The notes beneath the pieces were generated by a model. The model searched no databases, was not told where the DNA came from, and saw nothing but the letters and a program-made list of their open reading frames with translations. Below are positions 1-11,352 of a DNA stretch of 64,000 bases, in pieces. Position 1 is the stretch's first letter; the number at the start of each line of letters is the position of its first letter. Made by a program: the position numbers and the translations under genes. Source of the stretch: Cylicocyclus nassatus (lineage: Eukaryota > Nematoda > Chromadorea > Rhabditida > Strongylidae); the NCBI GenBank assembly GCA_958299035.1, contig CATQJL010000001.1, positions 80,869,594-80,933,593 of the forward strand, given 5' to 3'.

Positions 1-1797
1 CTACTTTCAAATACCTTAAATAGACTTGCAACTTATAATAATGTCAGAATAGCAGAGAAAGGCTACTGTCAAATTTGGCCAAAGTGTGTGAACAAAGCTT
101 CACCGTAAAAGTTATGACTAAATAGTCTCAGAAAAAGGATGACTATGAAATGATGCGCGCGATGGTTTGTCCTTTTAAGTAGTACAGTGTGGACGAAAGT
201 CTGAATATTTCAGCAGCGTATATGGTATGAGCCTATGTGTGCTTGACAACGGAATCTTTCAAAGTACCCTCATAAGAACTTAGGTACCTCCTCTCATCCC
301 CATCTCCAGAAAAAAAAACGATCTCTTTCCTAGCATATAAGATAAACGATTCTGCTATCAGTGCCAGTCACTCACCCTCTGCATATAAGTTTTGCATGTT
401 CAGTTGAATTTGCGTCTTTAACCCTGCAAACCATCCAAAGTTTTGGAATTGAGACTATTCCCAATTTTTTATTTTGTACTAAATTATCTTCTCTGCATAT
501 GATTGAGACGTTGCAAAGGTGTGTAGAACGAAGTAACATGTATTTCAAACGTCCAATCATGCGGTGTGATTTGTCGGAGCCTTTACTACTCTATGAATCC
601 TCCTTCTTGCACGGGGAACCTTTCAGCACTTTAACATTGACTTTCTGCATACCATTGCACCTTACCACTGATCCCTTTAAAAAATTACTGCAAAATGATG
701 TCGAGACTCTGGGATTTTTCGCAGTCATGCAGAACCCCGAAAACTGCAGAAAAGAGAATACCACACTGTTGTTCAATAGAATTTTATCTCGAGCAGGAAC
801 ATAGGGACACGTTTTGTCAAGAATCCTGCGATGTAAGAACTCATTTCATATCTAACTTCTGCCGAAACGTATTTATTTACGTACGTATTTACGTATTTTA
901 CGAATTTAAAGAGGTGGTCGTTGTAGCACAAGTTACAAAGTGTAAAAGTCTCATTTTTAAAAGCATTTCTTGAAGTTTTATTCATCAGTTTACCTTTTAT
1001 CCACAAAAGTAATAATTTCGTCTTACGAAAGTGGTAATGGGAGGATCATTAGAGCCGCAACTCATTACTAAGACCAGTTTACCCTTCTCAAAATCCCATT
1101 TAACAAAGTGTGAGCTATCAAACTCAGGATTGCTACCCTTGCTTAATACGGTGTGGGCAGCAACGCATCATTGTTCCCAACTCTCTTGCACCATGTCTCA
1201 CGATGAGTAGTGACATTTAGTGATAATTTTCTGGTAAATGTTCAGATTACTTCTTGTTGTTAATACACCGGTTTCGACCCAACGTTCATATGGCACATGC
1301 GGAAAAAATGAGAGAGGAGTTGCGAAGAGTCATGCATGTCACATTTTGTCGTTGAACAGGACAATAATTTTATCTTCGCTAGAATTGAAAGGAAATCTGT
1401 TTCTAATCACTGCGATCGACGGTGCTTTACAAAAGCTAATTAAAAAACTGGTACTCAAAGCGCGCTTGTGAATAAACACAACACAAAAGCAAAAGCAAAC
1501 ACAACGCAGAAGTAAAGCAAGACTAAAATGAAAACGTTTTACATTAAGGCAAATTGTTGCAGTTGTTCGTTTCTTTTCACTTCTGCTACTCCTCTATACA
1601 TGAAAATTGTACTTTGTTCTGAGTTATAGGGTAAGCGAATAGATTAACACATTACGCGCCATACTCACTTCATATGTTTTCAACGAAATCATTGAGCTGA
1701 ATATTTTAACGGTAACTAAGGGCTAGTGTCTAGTGGTACGTTGAGGTTTTAGCCTTAATAGCTAGGCACCAAGCAGATGAAAACACAAAGTTCTAAC
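1..1797. other. No recognisable gene
   Basis: Only short open frames occur here. The longest is 147 codons at 361-804 on the plus strand, and its translation shows no domain, signal peptide or repeat that I recognise. I see no structured RNA or inverted repeat. The stretch ends at the 8-bp target duplication of the hAT-like element that follows. Confidence 0.5.
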
Positions 1798-2840
1798 CAG
1801 GGTCAAGCGTGGGGTGCGGCACGCCACACCTGGGGGGGGGCGTATTGAGAAGTCAAAAGGGGAAGGGGTCGTAGTTGGGTAATCTGATAATAGTGATAAC
1901 ATGATTTTCGTATCATATCCATAATTAGCACGTCAATTAACCCCTGTAGACAAAGTGTGAGCAAATTCTGAAGATTCAAGATACTAGGCTACCCAAATGA
2001 AATGGTCAAATTTCAACGTGGTTAACTTTGTTTCAAAGGTAAACTAGCTATCCGATTTGCACTCAAGACAAAGCACTACTCCTTCTGTCCACCTCAGGAA
2101 TCCCGCTTCAGAAGACCTGCAAACTGTGAAATTAGAAGCCAACAAATCTCGTTTTTCCCATTTTTCGCTTTTGATCGCTGTGCTCTCACCAAATATTACT
2201 TAGAGCTAAGAAGACAAATCAGGCTCCAAAAAGTCCTATGGAATCTACAAGGTTTAGGCTATCGATTTATATAAATACTGTCCGCTAAAATTGTTTTTTT
2301 GATATAGTTAATGGGGTGCGGCACCCCCCCCCCCCCCCTCAAAAGCTGCGGCTGTCGCAGCTTTCAAGGGGGTGTGTCGCCTTAACTTGCCTTCAAAATC
2401 CAGAAAGCGCTCCATTGCTGGTATGAGTATTGAGCACAGCTTCTTCTTGCTACATTGGAAATTTGGAGCCGGACGCCCCACCCATAAGAAAATTATGGCC
2501 CTTTCAATATGCCCATTCAGATCAAAATCTGCCGTCAAATTTCGTGTGATTGTAAAGTGCAGTCACAGAAAATCGGGCGTACAGCTCTCAGAAATCTGAA
2601 AACTCTCTAGAAAAAGCTGGTGTCCTCCAGAGTGTCACACTTTGAGGTCCAGAGGTTAAGAGGAGGAAGAAGGGGTCGTATGAGGGCTTTCATGGGAGGG
2701 GGGGGGGGTCGAAAGAATTGGCCTGACCTCTTTCTCAACTCTGGTAATGCTATCTTGGGTATATAGTTTAGGGGGGTCTTACTAAGACAGCAGGGGGGGA
2801 ACGTAACCTGCGATCGTGTGCCACACCCCGCTTGACCCTG
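1798..2840. mobile_element. hAT-like non-autonomous element (MITE)
   Basis: The ends are inverted: the left begins CAGGGTCAAGCG and the right end, reverse-complemented, reads the same for about 13 bases and continues similar (GGGGTGYGGCAC). The flanks are GTTCTAAC (1790-1797) and GTTATAAC (2841-2848), an 8-bp target duplication with one mismatch. An 8-bp duplication with CAG-type ends is the hAT hallmark. The interior is 1 kb with long G and C runs (about 1831-1840, 2325-2339, 2697-2708) and no transposase frame, so it must have moved in trans. The mismatch in the duplication suggests age. Confidence 0.65.
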
Positions 2841-2974
2841 GTTATAACCTATGCAAAACAAATAACAACAACAGAACCAAGGCCAACAGCGAACAGAAAC
2901 AGCAACAAAAAAAACACGAAGTCGGTAGTAAGTGTCCCGATTTGACCCTCTAGCAAGGCTTCACACGGTTACGT

Positions 2975-3800
2975 CTAGATCAATTCTTGGTGAGTTTTTA
3001 AGTGGAGAAGTCTGGCTCTTCTGACCGTTTTCGACTCCCGAAGCCTCTTCTGCTTGCGGCTCCCCGTTTTCTTGCCCCTACATGGCTTGCTGAGAGGGTC
3101 AAATCGCCTCTTCTTCCCGCTAATTCCGCATTGATAATCTCCGGTCGCATCTCCCAACTCCTTCCCCTCCGGGAAGCCGTCAACCTCGGCAGCGGTGGAA
3201 GTTCTTCCAGTTTTGCGCCGGGTGCTCGCATCATGATGGCTTCGTATAGGTGTCTGGCGTTCATCACTCCCAGTAGGTGTCTTAGAACTGAAACGAACTT
3301 TCGAGAGCTTTCGCTTCTAATATACTCTACTGATCAACACAGGTAGACGCTGAAAGGTGCAACTGTTTTGGGCTAGCGAATTCTTCCATGGTGGTGTCGA
3401 TTATTGTCCCAGTTCTACCGTGACTTTCCACATGTGTATCGCGACATACTATTGGTGGCCAAACTGATATCAGTCCTTCTCCTTCTTCAAGATGTTTTTT
3501 GCAGGTCAATATGGTATCCGTGATCGCTTCTTCCTCTTTCCGCGTGTCCGTCGGCCACACGATGATCCACGTTCGACAGTACTTCAATCCTTCTAAGGCA
3601 TTCTTGAGTTGGCCAAACTGCATAACTACTTGAATAATCGCTCCTCCTCAAAGGCCATTCCTCTCTAAGGCCGCGGTACATCTCGGTGCTAGATATCCTA
3701 AGAGACCCTGCTCTCAGGCATTTGACTTCTTTCAGCCAGTGCCATTTCCACCTTGAAATTGGTTAAAGCGTCGCTGTACATGCTCGTCACGTCGTAACTG
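2975..3800 (-). pseudogene. Retroelement 'WPP' reading frame, decayed
   Basis: Minus-strand frames at 3623-3327 and 3267-2998 carry the series VWPTDTRK, KKHLEEGEG, ISVWPPI, then MNARHLYEA and a basic Arg/Lys-rich tail. The same order (VWPLDSNP, KKYLEEGGK, VTAWPPI, MNKYIYE, basic tail) occurs at 46827-47250 in the large palindrome, so this is a real protein family carried by a retroelement. Upstream (about 3800-3720) a fragment reads YDVTSMYSDALTNFKVEMAL. Function unknown. The position downstream of integrase suggests a third reading frame of the element. The frame is broken at least twice. Confidence 0.5.
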
Positions 3801-4436
3801 TAGGCGGAGTATGCCTCTGCATGCCGTTCCTGCTACATGTAAACTCGGTCCTTCTGTATATTTCTCGAGCGCAAGCTGCAGGACCTTCCCTAGCGATTTT
3901 GAATTCACGCATTTTGCGATACAACCTGATCTTCTTTCCCAGATCGAGATCCCTCTTTCCGAATGTCCTGCAGGCTACTCAGGCTTTCCAAACGCTTCTC
4001 AATGACTCTCGACCGAACGCTCCGGAAAATTTTCTCTTTTGATCTCGTTCAGCTGCAATTTTGCGAGACACTCATCTAAGAACTGGTGCAGCAGGTAACG
4101 GGGTTGTGCCTCTTCCTCGATGTAGGCATCTCTAAAAAACATTATTTTAGCACATATTGTCTTTGTATTAAAGTGAACGGTGTAAAATGGGGCACTTGCG
4201 AAATAACTGGAGGTTTCTCAAGAAAGAGAAGTGATTAGACATTCCAATTCTGATAGATGTTAGAACATGTTATTCTCTTTCAGATAATTATGTAAGGTCA
4301 TTTACATAATTGATAATTTTTATACTTGTGTAATGCACAGTTAACCTCTTGGACAAATTATGAACTTTGAGCTTCTTATATGCTTTGGCTTCACTGCTGT
4401 ATATCTGCGATGGCTTCTAGCAACTGTGCCTTGTAC

Positions 4437-4885
4437 TCAGGCTCTCCACCGCTTCCTTGATAATGGCTTATCTCCAAAGACTGGATAGAGCAATTTACCA
4501 TGGACGTTTTCCACAAAACGTTCTTGGCATACTTCTGTCCATTTCTGTATATCCTGTGTCATCCTCGGCCAGAAAACCTTCTTCTGATTTAATTGAAGAT
4601 CTTTTGTGCGATGAAATGTCCTGCTAGACTCCCTTGTGTGTTTCCAAAAAGACTTTTTTCCGGCTTTTTGATACCACATGTACCTGTAGCCCTTTTTTGT
4701 GTACACTGTGAGCCACCATTCTCCATAGCAAAATCTGCTACGCGCACTGGCTGTGTCACGCCCGCTATCTTCACGTACTCTTTTAACTTTCCTTTTATGA
4801 GCATGTGGACTACTGCTTTCCATTCGTCGTCTTCCTTTAGTTCTTTTATCCTTTTGGTTTCAGCTTCGACGGTCACTGTGTTCAC
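4437..4885 (-). pseudogene. pol: Gypsy integrase zinc-binding region, decayed
   Basis: Two overlapping minus-strand frames share one domain. One contains AGHFIAQKIFN and the other VFWPRMTQDIQKWTEVCQ, which together match the H2C2 zinc-binding head of a retroviral-type integrase followed by its characteristic F-W-P-x-M linker. A frameshift lies near 4600. The catalytic D,D,E core is not visible downstream, where sequence turns into the WPP frame. It continues the pol fragment at 5180-5430. Confidence 0.6.
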
Positions 4886-5178
4886 TGCAGCTTCTCCGCG
4901 TCCTCTTAAGGTAGATTCCTTTCCATGCTCGTTCCCTGCTTAGAGTCAGATGCTCAAATTGTATCTTTTAGCTCCAGCGACCATCTGAGCGGATACATTC
5001 AACCGTTTGAAAAGTGCTGTCAATGGAAGATGACGTACACAGTACCCAAATTGCCTATGTACTGGCTAAGTCAGTTTATCATATTTTAGGATTTAATCAT
5101 ATTTTTTTTCACCACTGTAAGCAGACCGCATATGTATATGTGAAACTTTCGCACTGCAAAAACAACTGCTAGCGCGAA

Positions 5179-5430
5179 TTAGATGTGATGCATCTCGTTG
5201 TCTTTTCCCTTCCGTGTCAACACTGCCCCATCCCTTGCGATGGAGGCATCTGTAAATTTAATAGAGGAATTGTCTTCAGTTCTTGCTTTTTCAATGTTTG
5301 GTTGTGCGAGTGCCGGTGCCGTTGAGATCATCTCCTTATTTCTGAAGGCTTCTTCTTCTGAAGGTCCCCAAAGCCATGCTTTGCAATTTGATGTTGAGCC
5401 AGCGCTAGTTTTGCGCTGCATACGCGCGCT
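5179..5430 (-). pseudogene. pol: Gypsy RT/RNase H fragment, decayed
   Basis: An 80-codon minus-strand frame contains WGPSEEEAFRN and, 35 residues on, KFTDASIARDGAVLTRKGKD. These correspond to the RT connection segment and the start of RNase H (F-T-D-A-S with the first catalytic Asp) of gypsy-type pol. The upstream RT palm is missing and the region beyond is unrelated in frame. Confidence 0.6.
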
Positions 5431-5700
5431 GTCGTAGAGAGCGAAGAGATTGAGAAGAGATCAGGCTGGCTAGCCGTAGACGTGACGCAATACCCTCGCG
5501 ACACGGGCTCCCGCCATGCCAATTTTGGCCTGGTTGGGATTGGGGCAGACTGTGCAAGGGGCTAAACAGAGCTGAATCTATAACACAAGATAAGCGACAC
5601 TTCTGTTCAATAAGGGAACGAATTTGAGCGGGATAGATCAATCCAGAGATGCAATTGATTTTTATAGAACCAAACAATGCTATCACGGTATAGACGACTT

Positions 5701-5731
5701 TCATTTCATTTCATTTCATTTCATTTCATTT
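5701..5731. repeat. (CATTT)n microsatellite
   Basis: Six near-perfect pentamers in a row. Confidence 0.9.
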
Positions 5732-6846
5732 GTACGCAAAAGACACATCAAGAAGTTAGTAATACAGCGGAAACGAACAAGACATGTAAACAAATGCAGA
5801 CATCATCATGTCAGTCCGAGTCTGATCCTAATCAGACTAATGTGAGAAGATAAAACAGCTTGCAGAATGCTTGCGGACTTGACAGTATCTGAAATACAAG
5901 TCATCAACGTCTTGCGATAAGCCTCAAACAGTGCAGTACAATCAACTTCGGATAGATACTTGCTGAGCGAAACGTAATCAAATTCAAAAGTTTTAGTGAA
6001 TTAGAAAACAAAACTGTAGTAATATTAGGCTGTTATTCTGAATACTGTCTCACAGCAAGCTAACGCAGCAGGGCAAGCATGAAAACGGTATGCGGGCTAT
6101 TATATGACAGAAAAAGCAAGATTTACAAGCTAGCGCTTGAGCTACAGCGGCACGGATAGTATTTACGACCACGAAATTTTCAGGGAGGTCCCTGAAAATT
6201 TCTTTACCTTGCACAGGCACGTACGCTCAACGTCAAACATACTGTGGACCATTTTTGAACTTTTCCGTAACCTCCATAAAACGAGAGAGAAAATAGTTGG
6301 GAAAATTGAACATCGATTTTTTTGGGTTTATTTAGGAAATTTGAAATCCTTCATGGATTAGCCGTTGTAGAAGGCTAAAAATTTGTGCTTTTTGTAGTAT
6401 AGATTTGCCATAATATCACCTATGCTTGAAAAACTCAGGATCGCTCTGACAAAAGCGTGCTAAATTACGTCTTCTTTCTTTAGTTGTAATAGAATCATGA
6501 GGCTGTGCATACGGAGAGCTGTAGATTTCCAGGATTTTTGTTGGACAGAAACACGAATTTTAGATATTTCATGCATTCAGAGCCTTCCAAAAATTGTGAA
6601 CCAAATTTGGCGTAAATATCTGAACTTTCTTGCAGAGCTTGTGCTTTATCAAATAGCTTTTCTCTTGCTGCGATATTACATGGCTGCAAGTGATGCGACA
6701 TTATTTTGAACAAATCAATAGACAGTTATAAAGTGCATTCTATGAGCGCTAGCAAAAATGTAATAAGGAATTCAAAATGCAGTGGATGGTGGCACTGTTA
6801 ACTAAATAGGCCTATTCCATTTGCTGGCAACTTTTGAGATGTCCTG
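5732..6846. other. No gene seen; one perfect hairpin
   Basis: No frame is convincing (longest 74 codons at 6137-6361). The only structure is at 6173-6202, a perfect 14-bp stem (GAAATTTTCAGGGA) around a GG centre. Confidence 0.5.
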
Positions 6847-7735
6847 TGGCCGTATTCATCAACGAACCCCGAGGGTTAAACTAACCCTGGAGGGTTAATT
6901 TAACCCTAGAAAGCGTTTAACCCGTATTCATGAAACACAGGGTAGGCTTAACCCTGAGGGTTAAATCTAACCTTGAGGGTTAATTTTACCCCGAAAGCGA
7001 CTAACCCGTATTCATCAACGAATCGTGAGGGTTAAACTAACCCTGGAGGGTTAAACTTACGTGATTCATCAGGGTTAATTTAACCCTAGCTCAGAGCAAG
7101 GTTAACTCTACCCTAACAATACAAACATTTACTCGCATTTAATAGTCTTATGGAAAACGATCAACGAGTGTTGTAGTATTTAGTGTTAGTTGTTGTTCTA
7201 GTATTTAGTTTCGATTTCGTTTTATGTTCAAATTCAAGTATCGTCGATTCGTTGACCGTACAGACTGCTCAACGCTGCGGACCACGCGCGGCGCGGTTAA
7301 AATGTTGCGTGAGCACGATTTTAACAATGGCGAGTTTGTATTGGAGCAAGCGTTTTACCTCGCGACGCGTGCTCCGCGGTTATGTCCAGTCCCTACAATC
7401 AACGAATCGACGACACATTAAACACTGACTTTGCGAGAAAAAGAATTCTAGCTTTGGTGACAAATGAATGCAACGAGGAAAAATGGTTGCGCATTCTACT
7501 CTAACAAGTGCCAAAACAGATAAATCCCTTTATGATAACGCGCATTGACCCTTAAAAGAGTAGCACATTCTCGGTATAAAACGAACTGCGCAAAAGTAGA
7601 ACTTACACGGCACAATTGCACACATGAAAATAAACTCACGCTGTAAGATTGGAAGCTGCACAAATATGCTAGAGATGTATTATAAAAACTAGTGTTAGAA
7701 GCTTATTCGTTGATTATCTTATATATAAAGCTGAA

Positions 7736-7766
<31 letters not shown>

Positions 7767-8494
7767 ATGTCTGTCTGTCTGTATGTCTGTACGTATGTTC
7801 CGAATAGAAAATTCCATTTCTGAACCGATCGGGACCAAACTTGGCACACATACACTTTGGGCCCCGGCGGGTGTCATAGGCTACTTTTCGTCATCGATCG
7901 ATATCGATTTTATCGATTTTTTGCAAAATTTGAGCTACGGGGCTGGGAGTTGGCACAGGGGGGTAATCGAGCATGCTGATCACCCCCGTGGGGGTGATCA
8001 GCATGCTCGATTACACCCCCCTGCCAAATTCCAGCCCCCTAGCTCAAATTTTGCAAAAAATCGATAAAATCGACATCGATCGATAGCGAAAAGTGGACTG
8101 TGACACCCGCCGGGGCCCGAAGTGTATGTGTGTCAAGTTTGGTCCGGATCAGTTAAGAAATGGAATTTTCTATTTGGAACATACGGCGGAGCCGGGTAAG
8201 CCAGCTAGTACTACTATAAAGTGAAAGTAGAAGTATAAAGTGAATTTAGCAGGTACTTAGGCATTCTGTGATGTGAGTTTGCACAGCGCACGCGTAATTG
8301 ACGCCTTAACCCTCCAGTGTTAGTTTAACCCTCAGAGTTCGGAATACGGCCACAGGTTCGTTGATCGATACGGGTGGATTGCGTTGCGTGGTGAACCCTA
8401 CCCTATGTTTGATGAATACGGCCAATGAACCCTGAGGGTTAAACTTACCCCCAGGGTTAGTTTAACCCTCAGGGTTCGTTGATGAATACGGCCA
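6847..8494. mobile_element. PIF/Harbinger-like MITE
   Basis: The left end reads TGGCCGTATTCATCAACGAA and the right end is its reverse complement, with about 40 bp of matching terminus. CTG flanks both sides (6844-6846, 8495-8497), fitting a 3-bp target duplication; PIF/Harbinger usually makes TWA, so the superfamily is tentative. Beneath the ends both arms carry repeated GAGGGTTAAACTAACCC modules and further GTATTCATCAACG copies. There is no transposase. Without the Helitron-like insertion at 7717-8208 it would be about 1.16 kb. Confidence 0.65.
7717..8208 (+). mobile_element. Helitron-like non-autonomous element, copy A
   Basis: It begins TCTTATATATAAAGCTGAAT after an A and ends CTAG before a T, with the hairpin CGGC-GGA-GCCG (8184-8194) ten bases before CTAG. 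These are the classic Helitron ends and A/T target. A (GTCT)n tract follows the 5' end. From about 7800 to 8185 the element is a near-perfect palindrome centred near 7990. It is inserted inside the PIF-like MITE and encodes nothing. Confidence 0.85.
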
Positions 8495-8632
8495 CTGGCT
8501 GAATTTCATTGTGCACTGTAATTGCTCAAATATTCGCACTACGTCAGACAACTATATAAAGTAAAAGCTTGTCTATCAAATATTGTGTAGTGTTGCCCTG
8601 CCAACCAGGTTTTGTGGTGGATCTTTATTCTT

Positions 8633-8672
8633 GACCTTATGTTTCGACAATTACCTTCCTCTTCGGAGGTCT
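8633..8672 (-). promoter_or_regulatory. Hammerhead-like motif, copy 1
   Basis: On the minus strand this reads CCTCCGAAGA, a weak stem-loop, then GAAACATAAGG, followed by AATAAA. It is the mate of the motif at 14331-14369 with several changes in the stem, so it is probably more decayed. Confidence 0.4.
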
Positions 8673-8692
8673 GAAAGGGGACTGCGGTTATA

Positions 8693-9366
8693 CAGGGTGT
8701 CCCAAAAAAATGTATCGAAGGTTTGATCGTTAATATCTCTCTTCTAAAGAAGTCTTTTTTCTTGCTTCAGGTACCGTTTTGTAGAGCTGGCTTCAACTTA
8801 GATTTGCGTTATAAAACGAATCATTCATCTCTCTTCATTACTGTAGGATTACGGTAGAAACTTCAAAGAGAGTTTTAAGCAATGAAAGGCCATATTTTGC
8901 CCCAGAAAGGAAACAAAACAGCCTGAAAACTTTTACACTGGGCTAATTAGAGTTGCTAATTGCAACTGTAAAGTTTCCAACTTAAAATGATGTTTTATTG
9001 AAGAGTTATGCCAGGTAAGAAGTAGCGAACATTATTTCAATGATCCTAAAAAGTGTGGTTACACCCTTTAGAAAGCTTCGTAATCTTGTGAATAGTTGAG
9101 TATTGAACTCAGCGCCCATAAAAACCCCAATACACAAGTTTCCACATTTTTTTGAAAAATTTTGAAACGGCAGCTTTTTTCACATTGACACCATATGTTT
9201 CAAGTTTCTACCGTAATCCTACAATAATGAAGGGAGATGGGTGATTCGTTCTATAATGCAAATCTAAGTTGAAATTAGCTCTACAAAACGGTACCTGAAG
9301 CAAGGCAAAAGACTTCTTGGGAAGAGAGATATTAACGATCAAACGTTCGGTATTTGGGACACCCTG
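8693..9366. mobile_element. Mariner-type palindromic MITE, copy 1
   Basis: The ends begin CAGGGTGTCCCAAA on both sides with inverted similarity of about 170 bp. TA flanks at 8691-8692 and 9367-9368. The matching site in the other Penelope arm (near 14303) has a single TA, which is a direct empty site. No transposase frame; 674 bp. Confidence 0.9.
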
Positions 9367-9626
9367 TATTATCTGTTAGTCTATACGACCAAACGCCTCG
9401 TCAGGCTTCCGTCGTTTGAACCTTGTAGAGGCGCAACGTGCCGAGAAACAATCCAAAATGGATTCACCGACCTCTAGTCCACCAGTCAGTAGTCCGCACG
9501 AATGTGGCAGACATCACTGAGGTTGCTCAGTGAGTCTTGGACTATATATATTGTGCGGTTCAAGGTCACTTAGTGACATAAGAGGCAAGAGATCGGCCGT
9601 TATTGTCACGCGTTCATTTTTGTTGT

Positions 9627-10496
9627 TCATTCCCGGATTTCCGGCGTTATCCATGCGGCCTCTAGTAACTTTCGTGCCGAAATTTCAACCTCATGCTCTA
9701 GAATTGTATACTTCACATTAAAATCACTCCCATCGTGTGCCTCGATTTTATGTTTGCCTAACGGTGATGACAGATTTCCTCGTCTTTTGTTAGCCAGGTG
9801 TTCTTTTATTCTAACACTTAAACTTTTTCCCGTCTCTCCTATATATGTCGTGCCACAGTCCAGGCATTCCAGCTGATAAACAGTCCCTTCTTTCGCGCAA
9901 TCACCTAGTTTCCCGTAAGGGCAAACGATGCATTCCTCTGATACACAATCTACGTCATACAATTTATTCCTGATCAAGCACTTTCTGATTTTACTACTAG
10001 GAATGTTGACCAGCATTACCTCATTATCTAATTGTGCTTGTACTACACATCGGTTTACTGCCTTACTGAAACTGTCGGAGACAAATGGCACACATAAAAG
10101 GACCTTATTGTCATTGTTATTGCTTCGCATAGGATTACGAATTACGAGTCGTCTGGATGTTCGCTGACGAGACTGCGCAGAAGTGTAGCCATTACTGCGA
10201 GCAATTTTGGATGCCAGTTGTTGCGACTCAAGTCTTTCGGCTTCGCCCGTGCACACTTCTACAGCGGTCTTATACATATTGTGAATGATAGAACGTTTCA
10301 AAGCTTTAGGATGCGCAGATGTAGCGTGGACAAGTATATTTTTAGAGCTTTTCTTTCGGTACCATTTGATTCGAACAGCACCGTCAGACAAACTTATCTG
10401 GGTGTTCAAGAAGGAAAGCCAACCACTGCGCGGGGTCTCTCGTGTAAGCTTAATGTACTGCGACTGCTCGTTCAAAATCCTAAAGCATTCATCCAT
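9627..10496 (-). CDS. Penelope-like RT thumb plus GIY-YIG endonuclease (5'-truncated)
   Basis: An uninterrupted 289-codon frame. The first half matches the RT thumb and linker of Penelope-like elements (SFLNTQISL, IKWYRKKSSKN, ATSAHPKALKRSI). The second half has a cysteine cluster (CVSEECIVCPYGKLGDC), then the GIY-YIG nuclease core: VYQLECLDCGTTYIGETGKS, the Arg of VRIKEHL, and the Glu of LLEAAWI. In this family the nuclease nicks target DNA to prime reverse transcription. The RT palm is missing because the copy is truncated at 10507. The listed start is only the first in-frame Met; the native protein began further upstream. The frame is more intact than the plus-strand copy, where the same stretch is frameshifted. 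Confidence 0.8.
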   Translation of the reverse strand: MDECFRILNEQSQYIKLTRETPRSGWLSFLNTQISLSDGAVRIKWYRKKSSKNILVHATSAHPKALKRSIIHNMYKTAVEVCTGEAERLESQQLASKIARSNGYTSAQSRQRTSRRLVIRNPMRSNNNDNKVLLCVPFVSDSFSKAVNRCVVQAQLDNEVMLVNIPSSKIRKCLIRNKLYDVDCVSEECIVCPYGKLGDCAKEGTVYQLECLDCGTTYIGETGKSLSVRIKEHLANKRRGNLSSPLGKHKIEAHDGSDFNVKYTILEHEVEISARKLLEAAWITPEIRE

Positions 10497-10507
10497 CTCG
10501 GACTGCG

Positions 10508-11352
10508 TAAATTAGTGAAAGAAAAGTCGATCCGAATCTCCATAAGTGACAAAGGCCATGAATTCGTAGTGATGCCACCATCGTTAGATCGAGAAATCGC
10601 AAAATTGCATCTTTCCGATACTACGATTTATCAATCCGCTACTGAACGAGAGTATAAGGAATGATGTATAATGTAGAAAACTGAATAGTTCTTGGATGAA
10701 AGTGGCAAGGTCTGCCGGTTTTGATAGAAAGTTTATCAACAGATTGAAAGTGGATAACCCGAGGTGTCCAGTTTTCTACCATTTGATTAAGACACACAAG
10801 TTAGCGGCGAGCGAATCACAGTCGATGTCACCACAGTCGTATAAGATCCGGCCTATAATAAGCCGCGTAAGTGGACCGACTGATCGAATATCTTTCTTTT
10901 TGAATAAGATTGTAAGCCAGCTCTTAGCCAAAGTGTCCGCCCATTTGTCCAACACTCAACATTTCGTACAGCAGCTACGGAGCATGAATTTTGAACCTGG
11001 CAGTGTTGTCGAGACCTTTGACGTAACGTCATTATACACTAACGTTCAAAACAATGACGCTCTACAAGCTCTGTCGGAGATGCTGGATGAACACCACTCC
11101 AGAATACCACTCCACCATGGTAACCTTTGGCCTGAGCAAAGCGTGCATACTGCTCCTCATTAGGGAGTGCTTAAATTGTAACATATTTAAGTGGTCGGGA
11201 AATTACTATTCTCAGACTAGAGGGCTTGCGATGGGTCAAAGACTCGCCCCAGTTCTCGCGATCTGTTATATGAGCAGTACTGAGCAGGAGCCAGTACTCG
11301 CACAATTGCCGTTAATGTATTGCCGCTACATCGACGACTGCTGCATCGTCAC
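10508..11352 (+). pseudogene. Penelope-like RT palm, frameshifted
   Basis: Three plus-strand frames follow each other: EKSIRISISDKGHEFVVMP (to 10664); FYHLIKTHKL, IRPIIS and FDVTSLYTNV (10696-11120); then CNIFKWSGNYYSQTRGLAMG, QRLAPVLA and YCRYIDDC (11140-11345). These are the RT motifs of Penelope-like elements, ending with the catalytic Y-x-D-D box (here YIDD). Frameshifts lie near 10665-10695 and 11125-11140. The frame runs into the hAT insertion eight bases past the YIDD region and resumes at 13199. The N-terminus upstream of 10508 is lost. Confidence 0.8.

Larger units (their letters stand above)
2975..5430 (-). mobile_element. Decayed gypsy-type retroelement
   Basis: On the minus strand the order is an RNase H-side pol fragment (about 5430-5180), an integrase zinc-binding fragment (about 4885-4437), then a frame with a WPP motif and a basic tail (about 3800-2975). 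All lie in one orientation but in several frames with stops, so this is one old element with many frameshifts. LTRs were not identified. The next bases leftward are the hAT-like element. Confidence 0.6.
8574..10507 (-). mobile_element. Penelope-like element, inverted truncated copy
   Basis: This is the reverse complement of 13199-14431: the 3' half of a Penelope-like element (RT thumb, GIY-YIG, 3' region). It is truncated at its 5' side exactly where the plus-strand copy begins (10507/10508). Its 3' region is split by a mariner-type MITE (8693-9366). Penelope-like elements are known for such partial inverted copies at their 5' ends. Confidence 0.8.

Noticed and set aside
361..804. 147-codon plus-strand frame
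   Set aside because: No motif, no supporting context, and equally long chance frames exist; not called a gene.
7735..8067. 110-codon frame in Helitron-like copy A
   Set aside because: Encoded by the (GTCT)n tract and palindrome; similar frames in copies B and C are by-products of the repeat.
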